Assembly (NCBI GenBank): GCA_019671135.1
Contig: JAHRHY010000002.1
Coordinates: forward strand, 930,001 to 994,000
DNA length: 64,000 nucleotides
DNA from: Linnemannia hyalina
Lineage: Eukaryota > Mortierellomycota > Mortierellomycetes > Mortierellales > Mortierellaceae
Reading direction: 5' to 3'
Part shown: positions 36,090 to 46,110 of the stretch, in pieces
How positions within the stretch are numbered: position 1 is the stretch's first letter
Layout: every line of letters begins with the position of its first letter
Notes under the pieces: generated by a model
What the model was told of the DNA's origin: nothing
What the model saw: only the letters and a program-made list of their open reading frames with translations
Databases searched by the model: none
Translations under genes and position numbers: made by a program

Positions 36090-38228
36090 CTATCTACTTT
36101 TCATCATTGCCTGACGCCGATTCCATTCCGCCTGAAGCAATTTAATCTGTTCGAGCAATTCTTCGTTGTTCACTGCCGTCATCGGATCCGTTACACCGTG
36201 AGGAGCTCGTGCAGCAGGTGAAGGCAGGGTCCGAGCCTCGGTTGGATTGAACTGTGGGTGGTTGCTTTGGCGCCTGGTGGTGTATCCTCCATGTCTTTGT
36301 TGATATTGTAACTGTTGGATGTGATCTTGAGGACTTCCTTGCATCGCGGATGATTTTGAACGTGGTGGGATGCCACTTGGGGAACGGGTAGAAGTTGCAT
36401 ACGAGGGAGGAGCGCTGAAAGAGACTTGCAGTTTGATCTTGGATGTGTTCTGCGGGTTGGTGCTACGTGTTTTCAGATCCTGCTGCTGGTTTGGCTTGCC
36501 TTTGGTGTAGTCATCGGGCTTGTTACTCGGGTTGTCCTTGGACGATATTACTGGATTTTTTGGCGCCATCTCAAACGTCTCCATTTCCTTATGTTGCCGA
36601 CGTCTCCGGATAACAAAAATCGCAATGGCGACAATGACCACCATACCTCCAGATGCTCCTCCTCCAATTGCGGCGACGTTATTTGAGGTGCTCCCACCTC
36701 CCCCACCTACCCCATCTCCTACAACCTCACCGCCTCCTGCGCTTTGATCTTCACCTCCACTTCCCATTTCAGTTCCTGACCCGTCTCCGCCAGAACCTCC
36801 TTTTCCACCCCCTGCTCCTTCATCTGTCGTATTGGCAATCGGGATGCGTATAAACTTGTCCGTCCATTGTCCTGTTTTGAGGTTGTAGACCAGAGGTGCT
36901 GTAGACACTGCAACCCAAACGGTCGCGTTCTGAGCTTTGTAACCTAACGGACAATAAGAAATCAGAATAGCAATTCCGTTCAATAACAATGTTGATGAAA
37001 AAAGAGAAGCGACAAGGACGATCATTTTCTCGAAATGTAAGAAAGTATTCGTACCACCCCATGCGACAAAATTGTCTCCTGCCACGGAGCACGCCATTTC
37101 TGCTCTCGCTTCTGGAGCTGGTGCATCGTTGCCGCTGGTCCATTTCATCGACGCGACATCCAGGATGGAGATACTCCCGACAGATGGTCCTGTTCCGTTG
37201 ACGCCGCCGAATAGGATCATCTTGGTGCCCTTGTAGGCTATGTGTGAAGGCAGCAACAACCAAATAAAACGGGACGTTAGCACGACGAGTTGATAAGGAG
37301 ATAAAGCGAGAGGAAGAAACGAGGGTCAAGATTTGAGTGGTCTCAATTTTCTTGGTACTCTTATGCACCTGAGATCAAACAGCTTTTGTGTCTGAAAGAA
37401 GGGGTGGCTCCCGATGAAGGCTAGAAACATAGCAGCAAACGCAAACAAAAATTAGAAGCGAGGTCTAAGAAGAGGTAGCATTTTATTCGCGGTACATCTA
37501 ACCTTTTGGGCACATACCATGGCCCTCCATTTATTAGACACTGGATTGTACTCAAAAAAAGGAACAGCGGTGGTTGCGTTTCCCGAGAACAAAATAAACG
37601 TCTTGCGGGGCTGGCACCAGGCAAAAGAATAAGAATCCTGGGCCGTGACAAGAGTTGGCGGTACATCGACCAGGATAGTCGTTCCTGACAAGAAACTAAA
37701 CTTGGCCATCTTATTAATAGAAAAAACGCCTCCGGTAGGAATGTAAACCAACCCGGTTGTAGGATCTGTCGCCGCATGAAGGCCACTACCAGTAATTTGC
37801 GTGCCTTTGGGGGCCGGTACCCGTGTCCAGGCGCCATCGGCGATACTGTAGTTGGCAACCGTACTCGTAAAAAAATGACTCCAGGTTGTGAGTGTTTGGC
37901 GATTTGGAGAGACTGTCATCGAGTGTCGAGAGAGATTGCCTACATCGGCGGGATAGATAGGCGGTGTCAATGCTTTCCAGGGCGGATTGGATGTGTCCCA
38001 GTTTTTTGTGAGGTCGAGGGAGTAGAATTGATTTGTAACGTGGAAGGAGTCATTGAGATAGATGGCTCCGCCTTGGATATATAACGTTTTCTCATCGGTA
38101 GTTGCGTACGCCATTCCGAACACTGGAGTAGGGACTTGTGCTAAAGTCGCGCTTGTCAAGAGACCGAATGCCGCCAAGGACCAAGTAAAAAACCCAAACC
38201 GACGGGCTGGCCGTAGAGGAGTGAGCAT
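36090..38228 (-). CDS. Kelch unit 10: single-pass membrane kelch-repeat protein, 599 aa
   Basis: Exons on the minus strand: 38228-37518, 37420-37369, 37237-37055, 36943-36090, in frame. The last intron (111 nt) also happens to be stop-free, so exons 3 and 4 look fused in a naive reading; donor GTACGA, acceptor CCGTTAG and paralogue comparison argue for splicing. Signal peptide 1-31 (LAAFGLLTSATLAQ). Kelch strands: MAYATTDEKTLYIQGG, FYSLDLTKNWDTSNPPW, HSMTVSPNRQTLTTW, ATDPTTGLVYIPTGG, YSFAWCQPRKTFILFSG, MILFGGVNGTGPSVGS, ISILDVASMKW and MACSVAGDNFVAWGG. Gly-rich linker, helix about 405-427 (AAIGGGASGGMVVIVAIAIF), then VIRRRRQ. The tail has SPQDHIQQLQYQ, HPQFNPTEA and a terminal coil, NNEELLEQIKLLQAEWNRR. 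Confidence 0.87.
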
Positions 38229-39799
38229 CGATTGGTTGAAAAGATACGTGTCGAAGTGAATGGAAGGAAGGGGAAGGGAGAGAGAAATTAGAATGCGGAG
38301 GGGTAGAGGGGAAGCGATGAGTGCGCGCAGAGGGAAGAAGAAAGAGCGAGAAGTCGGTAGATGAGGAAGAGTGGGGAGAGGGGCGATGGGGCCAATGAGA
38401 ACCCGAGGGGGAGAAGAGGAATGATGGAGAGAAGTGGAAGAGGAACGGATTGGAGAAGGAGGGGAAAAAAGAAGAGGACACGAAGAACAAAAATGAAGAC
38501 AATGGATCCTTTCATATTGTCTCTCAATGTGTGAGAGAGGGAAACAAACAGTAGCAGAGAGAAAGCCCAAGCAAGGAATGAAGGGGATAATGCTGCATCG
38601 TGTACATGGTTTCATTCGCTCAATTCAAAGGCATTCAATGCAATGTCTCATTAAAAACTTTAGATAATTCAAGTGCTATTCATGTCCGTGAACCAACCCT
38701 CTTCTCTGTCATCGCCTCTCGCCTGCTTAACTGCTCTTTCCTTCGTTTGGTTTTTCTTATCAAACGACACAACTGGCTCTATGAGCGTTGTGCTTCGATG
38801 CATATCCTACATATTCCTGTGATCGCCGTGATGATCCTAATTGAAAGAAGAGAAGAAATAATCGATCCCCCTCAATCGTTCGCAAACGGGCTCAAATATT
38901 TCTGTTGAAACATTTCTTTGTCATCGACATATCGCCGTTTTCGTCTGTTTATGTCGCCTTCTGCACCCGTTCGCGCTCGGGCAATAACTTGACTTCCTCT
39001 GAGCAACCCAATCCTACTTTAGTGCCCTGGTTCTCAGCTTTCCCCCGGTATCTTTCAGGTATTTTAGCTCGATTCCTTGTCGAGCTGTTCGGTCCCGAGG
39101 TACAACAAAATGCCTTCGTCCTTGATTGGAATGATATAATTTTGGCCTCCCATCCTGAGGCCTACACTGGTGCTTAAAATACTTTCCACCGCCATTATTT
39201 ATTCATTCTTGCAGCAGGAGACCTTGCTCCCTATCCTAGTTCCGGTTACTTGTTCCTGCCTTGCCTTACTGACTAGATCCCATTCACCTTCAATGTCCCT
39301 GTGCTGTTGTTGGTTTAGAAGTCTTTCTCTTTCTCTGTAGATTCCCTCTCTCTTTCTCTGTTTTGGAACCTGTTAAGGATCTACCCCCACACTTGTAGGT
39401 CCCTGTTTGACTTTCTCCTGTTATGATTATTCGTTCCTTTTTGGTTTCCTTTTTGCTTGTAATACGAACAGCTGGGGAGAGGGAAATGGTGAAAAAGAAG
39501 CTGGGGTCGTTATTGAGCCATATGAGAATACATAACATGGACTAATGACTACTACCCTTGTTGGGTGCGCGATACTTACCAACCAACGCTCTTCCACCAT
39601 TTTATCATAGAAACATACTAGCAAGTGGCCGCGGCGTAGCCGCGGGTACTGAACCGTTTTCTCGATTCCCAGGTTTTGGTGTCTAAGGGCTAGAGGTGTT
39701 GACGACCTGGGGACCTTCCTCATTCTCCCACTTAACAGCAACAATAAAAAAATTAATCGGCAACTTACTATAACAGACGCCTTACGACCCAGCGTAACA
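38229..39799. other. Upstream end of the kelch array and unassigned DNA
   Basis: 38229-38660 is the C/T-rich leader (coding strand) and upstream block of unit 10. 38905-39177 (+) is a 90-codon frame, reading NLTSSEQPNPTLVPWFSAF and ending NDIILASHPEAYTGA, of unknown origin, perhaps a broken exon or TE remnant. At 39629-39645 there is a perfect 7-bp GC inverted repeat with a 3-nt loop (CCGCGGC-GTA-GCCGCGG). Confidence 0.35.
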
Positions 39800-40132
39800 G
39801 GCTAGCTAGCATGCCGCCGCCTCATCTCCAACACCCCACCTCCCGGTTTAGATCCCACCACCACTACCTACCCACCAGTCAACCCAACAGCAACAGACTC
39901 CTTAGGTTCCTCACGCGGGGACGACCATACCACTTCCCCCAGGGACATCTGGTCCACCTCCCAAGTTCAGAAAATCACCTCCAACTCAGACACGTCTACC
40001 ACGACTACGTCTGACTCTGGAGGCAGACCGGACGCAACAATTCCTTCAGGTGCCAAAGGGGTGATCGATCAAAATGTTTCCAGGGAAAGAAAAAAAGGTA
40101 TCATAAAAAAATCCACATCGTGGAGAGACTGA
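39800..40132 (+). other. Stop-free frame without start; possible exon or TE fragment
   Basis: A plus-strand frame following an acceptor-like GTAACAG or GCTAG near 39800 reads CRRLISNTPPPGLD, TDSLGSSRGDDHTTSPRD, DSGGRPDATIPSGAKGVIDQ and RERKKGIIKKSTSWRD, and stops with TGA at 40130-40132. Composition is protein-like (Ser/Thr/Asp-rich with a basic tail). There is no ATG and no recognised family. It may be the end of a decayed gene. Confidence 0.3.
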
Positions 40133-41510
40133 TAAAGACTAGTAGTACCAGGACGAAAAAACGCCATCCCTATGGAGAGTAATAAGTCAGACAATCGAGC
40201 AGTTGTGCGCGACTTGATTTTCTAGCAATGTAGACTCGGCATTTGATTTTGATGGGGGGCGATGTGGATACGAATGTATGCAGCCAATTCCCAAAAAAAA
40301 AATTGTGATAACAGCAGCATGACGCCTATTTTTGCATAATGCAGATGTTTGCATATATCCTATCCAGTGCAATGCATAAAGCAACCTTCTCACTCTTGCC
40401 TCATGGAGATATCTAATCAACAAGAAAGAGAGAAAGTTTAACTCAGGGGCGTGAGAATCTTCATCTAATGGGAATTACAAGATATCATCACCTTTACATG
40501 GGGTCAGAACCAAATGTCACCACTTCAGTTTGCATGATTTGTTCAAAATGGCAACTGTATCTCAGCGCATATTTCACTACCAGTCTCCGTCAGATGAAGA
40601 TGCCATTGGAATGCAATGGCAGCTGTTAGTTTGGGAGTGTGAGAACGGATTAAGAAAATTCCAAAGGATTAGGTCACGGTCAAGTCCTCGGCCGCAATTA
40701 GTTTAGCGCTATGCCACTGGTACCCATGTCCTTCAGTCTATGCTCTCTAGTCCTCCGAAACATGCTATGCCATTTAGCAGCTTGACAACACAGAGCGACA
40801 TCCTTGCTGATGAGTGATAGGAACCGCGTGCTCAAGCTTGACTCTTGTACTATTTAGGTTAAATCCCCTAATTAGCCTGGCTATGATTAGTTATTCGTAT
40901 TTAGATACTGTAAACTCTCGCAAAGACAAACAAAGCTTTGTATGCTTAATATACATGTCGAATATTTACACCGTGTAGTACCCCGGGCGACAGGACGGTC
41001 ATTTTGTAATTTCCAGCACTGCCAAAGGGACCTGAGCATTACAGGTTAGTAACGGGTACTCAAGGAGTTAGGGGGTGAGAAAAAAAGCATAGTGGTACCC
41101 GGGCCATGCTATGCAGTATGCACCTATGAAATTGCGACACATGCATGGTAAAAAATTGCCTCATACATCGTTAGCCAAGCAATGCTAACACGATGTAGAA
41201 TTAAAGTCGCTTGGCGTAGAAACGACTTCCATGAGCTTCACTTTTGATACTTGATCACGATAACAACTTTGCTCAACACTATCACACTCGTGCCTCACCT
41301 TCTCGCTCCTTCTCTTATTTACAAGCGCATATATAAAGAGTCATTGCTAGACCACATTATACCTAGTTTTCCTCCAAGTATTCACCGAATAAAATCCAGT
41401 AAGAACCATTACCTGTTATTGCTCCTGAGTCACGGTTTGATGTGAATGTCATATCCCACTAACATCAACACCCTCTGCATATCATTTTCCCATTTTTTTT
41501 CGCATTAGAA
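40133..41510. other. Intergenic DNA and upstream region of the gene at 41511
   Basis: No coding signal. A TATATAAA-like sequence lies near 41330. GTAAG near 41400 and a T-tract plus GCATTAG ending at 41508, two bases before the ATG, could be the borders of an intron in the 5' leader. Confidence 0.4.
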
Positions 41511-42098
41511 ATGTCAGGTAACGTTACAGCTGGCATCTACCTTGGCACGCCGCCTGCGGATCCTAACGCCGAGATTCGCAAGATCTTTACAGAACGAGAG
41601 AACCAGCAAGACGGCCTTGGCACGATTTTGTCGTACTGTCAAAAGGAGGCTGGGTTTACTATCGGAAGCACAGACACAGAGGGCTTTAGGCAACAACTCC
41701 GAACGTTCGGTCCCGTCCTATGGCTTCAAGACTCGTCCATTATGATGCCGATGCAGGACAACAAGGACGCCGTGATTGCAGCCATTCTGACTTTTGCGGA
41801 CCGAGTGCCAGACAAGTCCCAGTGCCGGAAGTTTGCTTCGGAAATCGTAGACAACATGACCAAGAGCTTTGTTCAGTTTTGCGTCCAGCAAGATGGAGAC
41901 TACTTGGCTTTGTTCCTTACCAAGGTCACCGTCCAAGGCAACTCACAGAACATGATTGGCGTTTGCGCCTACGATATTTGGGCTGTCAACCGTGGGGAGA
42001 TGGCTAGTCGCGCGGATGAGCTGGTCGATAAGCTCAAACTCAAGGATGGCCTTGGGGAGTGGGTGAAGAAAGTTAGTAGTCCTGGATATGCCGAATAG
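41511..42098 (+). CDS. Intronless 195-aa soluble protein of unknown function
   Basis: ATG at 41511 in the context TTAGAAATGTCA; TAG at 42096-42098. There is no signal peptide and no membrane helix. The sequence has well-formed mixed helices and strands: IYLGTPPADPNAEIRKIF, FGPVLWLQDSSIMMPMQDN, KFASEIVDNMTKSFVQFCV, GDYLALFLTKVTVQG, MIGVCAYDIWAVNRGEM and a C-terminal amphipathic helix, ADELVDKLKLKDGLGEWV. Codon bias toward C/G at third positions is strong, so the gene is very probably real. I do not recognise the family. The alternating beta and helix pattern at small size could suit a lectin-like or pore-forming fold, but this is only a guess. Confidence 0.75.
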   Translation: MSGNVTAGIYLGTPPADPNAEIRKIFTERENQQDGLGTILSYCQKEAGFTIGSTDTEGFRQQLRTFGPVLWLQDSSIMMPMQDNKDAVIAAILTFADRVPDKSQCRKFASEIVDNMTKSFVQFCVQQDGDYLALFLTKVTVQGNSQNMIGVCAYDIWAVNRGEMASRADELVDKLKLKDGLGEWVKKVSSPGYAE

Positions 42099-42585
42099 GC
42101 CATGCGCTATATCCACAACCATAATAAATAAGGATCCGACTTTTTTCATTTGAATGAACATCTCTCTGTTTGATCAGTGCCATTTCTTTCCAAGCATGTA
42201 AAATGGCTTCCTTCTGTCTCACTTTTTCTGTCTCTTCTTCTCGCCCGTCCGCCATGGTTGAGAGCGTTTACGCTTTGACAATGGTGTTGGTTTAGACGAT
42301 GTCACATTCTTGAAGGAGGGAGCATGTTGTTGGTGCCTAATTTTATACGCATGCTTGATTGCGGAATCTGCTAAGTCTTTAGGCTATCAAGCAATACCTT
42401 TCTTTTTCGGATTGATAAATCAAGTAAGGATCGATGACACCATTGAAGAATTACATACATTTATATAGAGGTAACAGCAAATGGAGAGAGCTAAGGAGAA
42501 ATATGTGCGGGCTATGGATATCTGGTAATAGCAGGGGATTTAGTGAAAGAACTGAGCGGAAGTAATAGGAGTCCTGGGTATCGAG
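42099..42585. other. Convergent intergenic region
   Basis: 3' flanks of the convergent genes at 41511 (+) and 44043 (-), AT-rich; nothing else seen. Confidence 0.5.
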
Positions 42586-44043
42586 TTACGCCTTGCGCAC
42601 GCGAACAACACCGGTGATAGTTCCTTGAAGAAGGGTCCCCTGAACGGTGGTGAGTCCAGCCATCTGTAGTGTGTCGAAAATAAACCCGGCGCCGACGTAC
42701 TGCTTTGAATCAATGATGCCCGTCTCAGAATCGATGGTTGTGTAGTAATAGTTGTCCAAGATGCCTGTGCTTGTTGAGTCCGGGAAAAGAGGGGTATGGC
42801 GCACAAAGGTGTAGAGCTTCTTGTCAGCGAGCGACAGCTTGGGAACAGCTGAGGAGCGGATCTTGTTGTTGACCCACTTCACGACACAGCCTTGCGAATC
42901 GTCCTCGAGGACATCCACACGCTCAATGCCTCCAACAAAGTTAGCAGAGCTAGGTTGGCTGGCTGGGGCACCGTCAGGGAGGGCTGGGTACGGGTAGCCA
43001 TATGTGCTGGCGACAAATATGGAGCGACCGGATCCAATGGGCGAGTTCTCGGATCCGGAGTTGTTGGAATCGAAGAGGGAGACCTTGCAGACCTGACTTC
43101 CATCCTGGGTGCGGTAAACAAGCAAGTTGACCAGTGGTGAAGCATTGTCCACAATCGTAGTATACTCGTATCCGGACTGGGGACCAAAGAATGTTGGCGT
43201 GGATCCTGTACCCCAGCTCAACTGGCCAGGCTTGCGGGCTGGGCCGCGGTCATATGCTTGGCGCCACAAGACTTTGATCCCGTTCGATGCATCGTTGCGG
43301 GCGAGAAGATAGGTCGCGAACGTCGTCGCAATCGAAGTTCCTGCTGGGCTGGTCGAGATGCTGTTGGCCACCTCTTCAGCGCTCCCACCAGTTGCATTAA
43401 GCGGGAGAGTGACGACATTCTTGGTGACGGGGTCGGCATACCCTGCCAAACCATTCGCAGTCGCAAACCAGACGTATCCTTGCCAATCTGGGGCGAGTCC
43501 AACTACGGAATCGCTGGCAGGGATCGGGGTCAACGGGATAGAATCCGCGATGGCGAGTGCCCACTTGCCGTTGGTGGACGACTTGCCGATGCGAAGCAGT
43601 TGGTTGTCACCGTTGGTTAGGACGAGCTTGTCCTGATTGTCGATATAGGCATACACACCCCCGAGGATGTTTCCCTTGGCAATCGCGAGCTCTGCGAGCG
43701 AGTTGACTTCCTGAGAGTCGAAGAGATGGACGGTCGGAGTTCGACCAAAGATAGTCGTGCACAGGCCAAAGATATAACCGTCGGATGTGCCCAGCAGGGT
43801 GGGACAGGCGGACTGCAGTGCTAGTCTGTTAGAATTGATGGTGGCGTTTCCTGGGCCGGCAAAAGGGGTGGTGTCGGACGAGGCTGGATCGCCATGCATC
43901 GTTGCGAGTCCATTTTGGCCAACAAAGGGGTTCTTGGGTGAGATTATAGGACCAAAGGTGGTGGCTGTCGCGAATAAGGGTGTTGACAGCAGGGTGATGG
44001 CCGTTGCCGCTGTAAGCAGCTTGACAAGTCTGAAGGCTGGCAT
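42586..44043 (-). CDS. Secreted beta-propeller-like protein, 485 aa, intronless
   Basis: The ATG at 44043 is preferred to the one at 44109 because it starts a good signal peptide (LVKLLTAATAITLLSTPLFATA, about 27 residues). The stop lies at 42586. The mature chain consists of repeated strand-turn units with WD/PQQ-like spacing: TLLGTSDGYIFGLCTTIFG, HLFDSQEVNSLAELAIAKG, VYAYIDNQDKLVLTNGDNQ, LAPDWQGYVWFATANGLAG and TTIDSETGIIDSKQYV. These suggest a propeller distinct from the kelch family. Few Cys are present (about four), so it is not a classical Cys-rich effector. The layout (an N-terminal strand stating a stored object, then a GGVYAYID repeat) resembles secreted propeller proteins of actinobacteria and fungi with no defined role. 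Substrate unknown; no catalytic motif seen. Confidence 0.8.
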   Translation of the reverse strand: MPAFRLVKLLTAATAITLLSTPLFATATTFGPIISPKNPFVGQNGLATMHGDPASSDTTPFAGPGNATINSNRLALQSACPTLLGTSDGYIFGLCTTIFGRTPTVHLFDSQEVNSLAELAIAKGNILGGVYAYIDNQDKLVLTNGDNQLLRIGKSSTNGKWALAIADSIPLTPIPASDSVVGLAPDWQGYVWFATANGLAGYADPVTKNVVTLPLNATGGSAEEVANSISTSPAGTSIATTFATYLLARNDASNGIKVLWRQAYDRGPARKPGQLSWGTGSTPTFFGPQSGYEYTTIVDNASPLVNLLVYRTQDGSQVCKVSLFDSNNSGSENSPIGSGRSIFVASTYGYPYPALPDGAPASQPSSANFVGGIERVDVLEDDSQGCVVKWVNNKIRSSAVPKLSLADKKLYTFVRHTPLFPDSTSTGILDNYYYTTIDSETGIIDSKQYVGAGFIFDTLQMAGLTTVQGTLLQGTITGVVRVRKA

Positions 44044-45049
44044 CCTGAGAATGTTCCGGGGAGCGACGTTGAGCGGAGTAGGAAAGAAAGGACAAGAGGA
44101 GAAAGGCAAGCGAGCAGAGACAGAGGGTATAATGCGAAATTTATACCAACAGGTGGATGCGCACTGGCGTTTTATAAGAACGCTGCAAACTCTATCCTTG
44201 GGTGAGAGCCTTTGTCACGACATACAAAACAAGAGATATGGCAACATTCCCTGTCAACGCAATTGGGAATGTTAGTACTTTGAAATATGGTCGCTACGAG
44301 CAAGAAGGTGATATGACAACATTCTTCTTTGAATGGACGAGTGGTTCATTAGATCCAGATACCATATTAGAAAACAATGGCGTGCGCATATTTTAGACCA
44401 GAGCAAAAGAGAAAAGCTCTCATTTCCTTCGTACTGCTGACTAAACGTAAACACAACCGGATAATATTTGTGTAATCATCAACCATGGCCGTTATAATGT
44501 TGCTTTTGTTAACAAGCGTGAATTGTCAACGTCTCAATTGTTCAAGTTCGGATGATCACTTTGTCATGACCTCCATCTAGAATAATGAAAATAACAAAAC
44601 AAAACATTTACATTTGATTGACCCATCTCTATGGGAAAAATGCGATGTATTTAAGTGGCGTCCCTGCAAACAAAATGGACATGTGGCACCCTGATGTGCA
44701 TTACATGGAATGTCAAATCTTTCGCTGCAGATTTGACATCCTCGCACAACAGGCTCCGAAAACCTGTTTTCGATCTGTCGCTTTTCATCATTGGAAATAG
44801 TTCCCGCTGATGAGTTGCTCGATCTACGCCTTCTCGGGAGGCTTGAATCCACCAATGAGGCTCATACATGTTGTCCCCAGATGAGGAAATGGCAAAGTAA
44901 CGAAAAACAGCTAATTCATCTACAATATTAGCAAGTTTATGACCGTAAATGCCCTTGAACTTACAATTGTCGCCACACTTTCAGCGCTCGCGTCCAAACT
45001 GTATACGTAAATAAAGTTTCACTGGAAATTGTAAGTTGTGCATTCTCCT
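44044..45049. other. Intergenic DNA upstream of the retroelement relic
   Basis: No reliable gene. The stretch 44600-45050 may be an unrecognisable 5' part of the retroelement, since it continues in the same orientation with many stops. Confidence 0.35.
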
Positions 45050-46110
45050 TCCATGTAGATGAGAAAGACACCCCTCAACAGGGTTCCAGGCAGGGACGGT
45101 CTATCCTTTGAACTCTATCGACACATCCTCCTCATACCCTAGATCAAGGAACTATTCACCGCAATTATGAACGATGGGTTGACACGCGCCACTTTACCCG
45201 CATCCTGGCAGAACATTGTGATGATCCTTCTTTTCAAAAATGGCGACACAACAAAACTGGCAAACTGGAGCCCCTTTCACTCATCAACCCGGATGTCAAT
45301 CTGTCCAAAACTGCGGCTTTCCCAATGGTACCTCTCCTACTCCATGGAACCGCAGACGCAGCTGGAATGTCTTCAATGACATGACTGCAACACCGCCGAC
45401 GCCTTGATCTACCTTGGATTTCCTTATCTTTTTCAACAGTGACCAGGAAAAGTCGTTCTGGGACAAAATGCCGAGGAAGATATAGTCAGCCATTGCCATA
45501 CCCTCTTCCCGCACACTCTCCGTCCTTAGTCGAGTCACCATCCTCAACTCTCTTATTCTCTCCAGACAATGGTACCTATCTTGGGTTGTCAAACTCTCGC
45601 TCGATTTTTAGCGGAAAGTGGAGGCCGCCGTCTCCAGCTTCGTATGCTCTTTCAACCAAGGCCACCACGGAAGATGATCGCTGCTCCAAGGGACAAGGGG
45701 ACCTGGGAGTCATTGACCCAGCTGCTCAGTGTCGAGTTTTACAACTCAAGCATATCCGCAACGCTCTCGCCACTAACGTCTTTTGGGGCAAAGATATCAT
45801 TCTCGACATCATCCAATGGGAAACCAAAACCACTCATCGCCTCGCCTTCATTCTAGTGGCCCTGGATGGACAATACAGATCCCTGCTGGCAAGGTTCCCT
45901 GTTCTTCAACGATAGTTGACCGTAGCGTCATCTCTTTCTTACCTCAAAGCGCTGGCCCGTGCTGACTCCCTGCTCGACTCTATAATATTTGCCTCCTTAT
46001 CGATCGAATGGTTGCTTGAGACGATGGATGCTACCAATAAGGCCCTCAGACTCCGAGTGGAAGAGCTTTTCCAATTTTCTGCAGACGAAAATGGGCTCCT
46101 TTAACTGGTT
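45050..46110 (+). mobile_element. Decayed non-LTR (LINE-type) retrotransposon, reverse-transcriptase region
   Basis: Plus-strand frames, interrupted by stops and frameshifts, contain the sequence order of a LINE reverse transcriptase. LNRVPGRDGLSFELYRHILL corresponds to the PGPDGLP.E.Y entry motif. It is followed by ATLPASWQNIVMILLFKNGD, then KLANWSP and (shifted) LSLINPDVNLSKT, matching the W..I.L.KKGD...NWRPISL.N.D block. About 400 bp on, GDLGVIDPAAQCRVLQLKHI matches the GGLGV.DP..Q..ALQLK.I segment typical of the region after the RT. The catalytic YADD box is not visible, so there is a large internal deletion or heavy decay. The element is dead. Clade is not determined. Confidence 0.75.

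Noticed and set aside
13357..38228. Kelch units as galactose oxidase enzymes
   Set aside because: The propeller strands are kelch-like, but no Cys-Tyr crosslink context or His copper ligands could be aligned, and the membrane anchor with coiled-coil tail argues for a receptor or adhesin.
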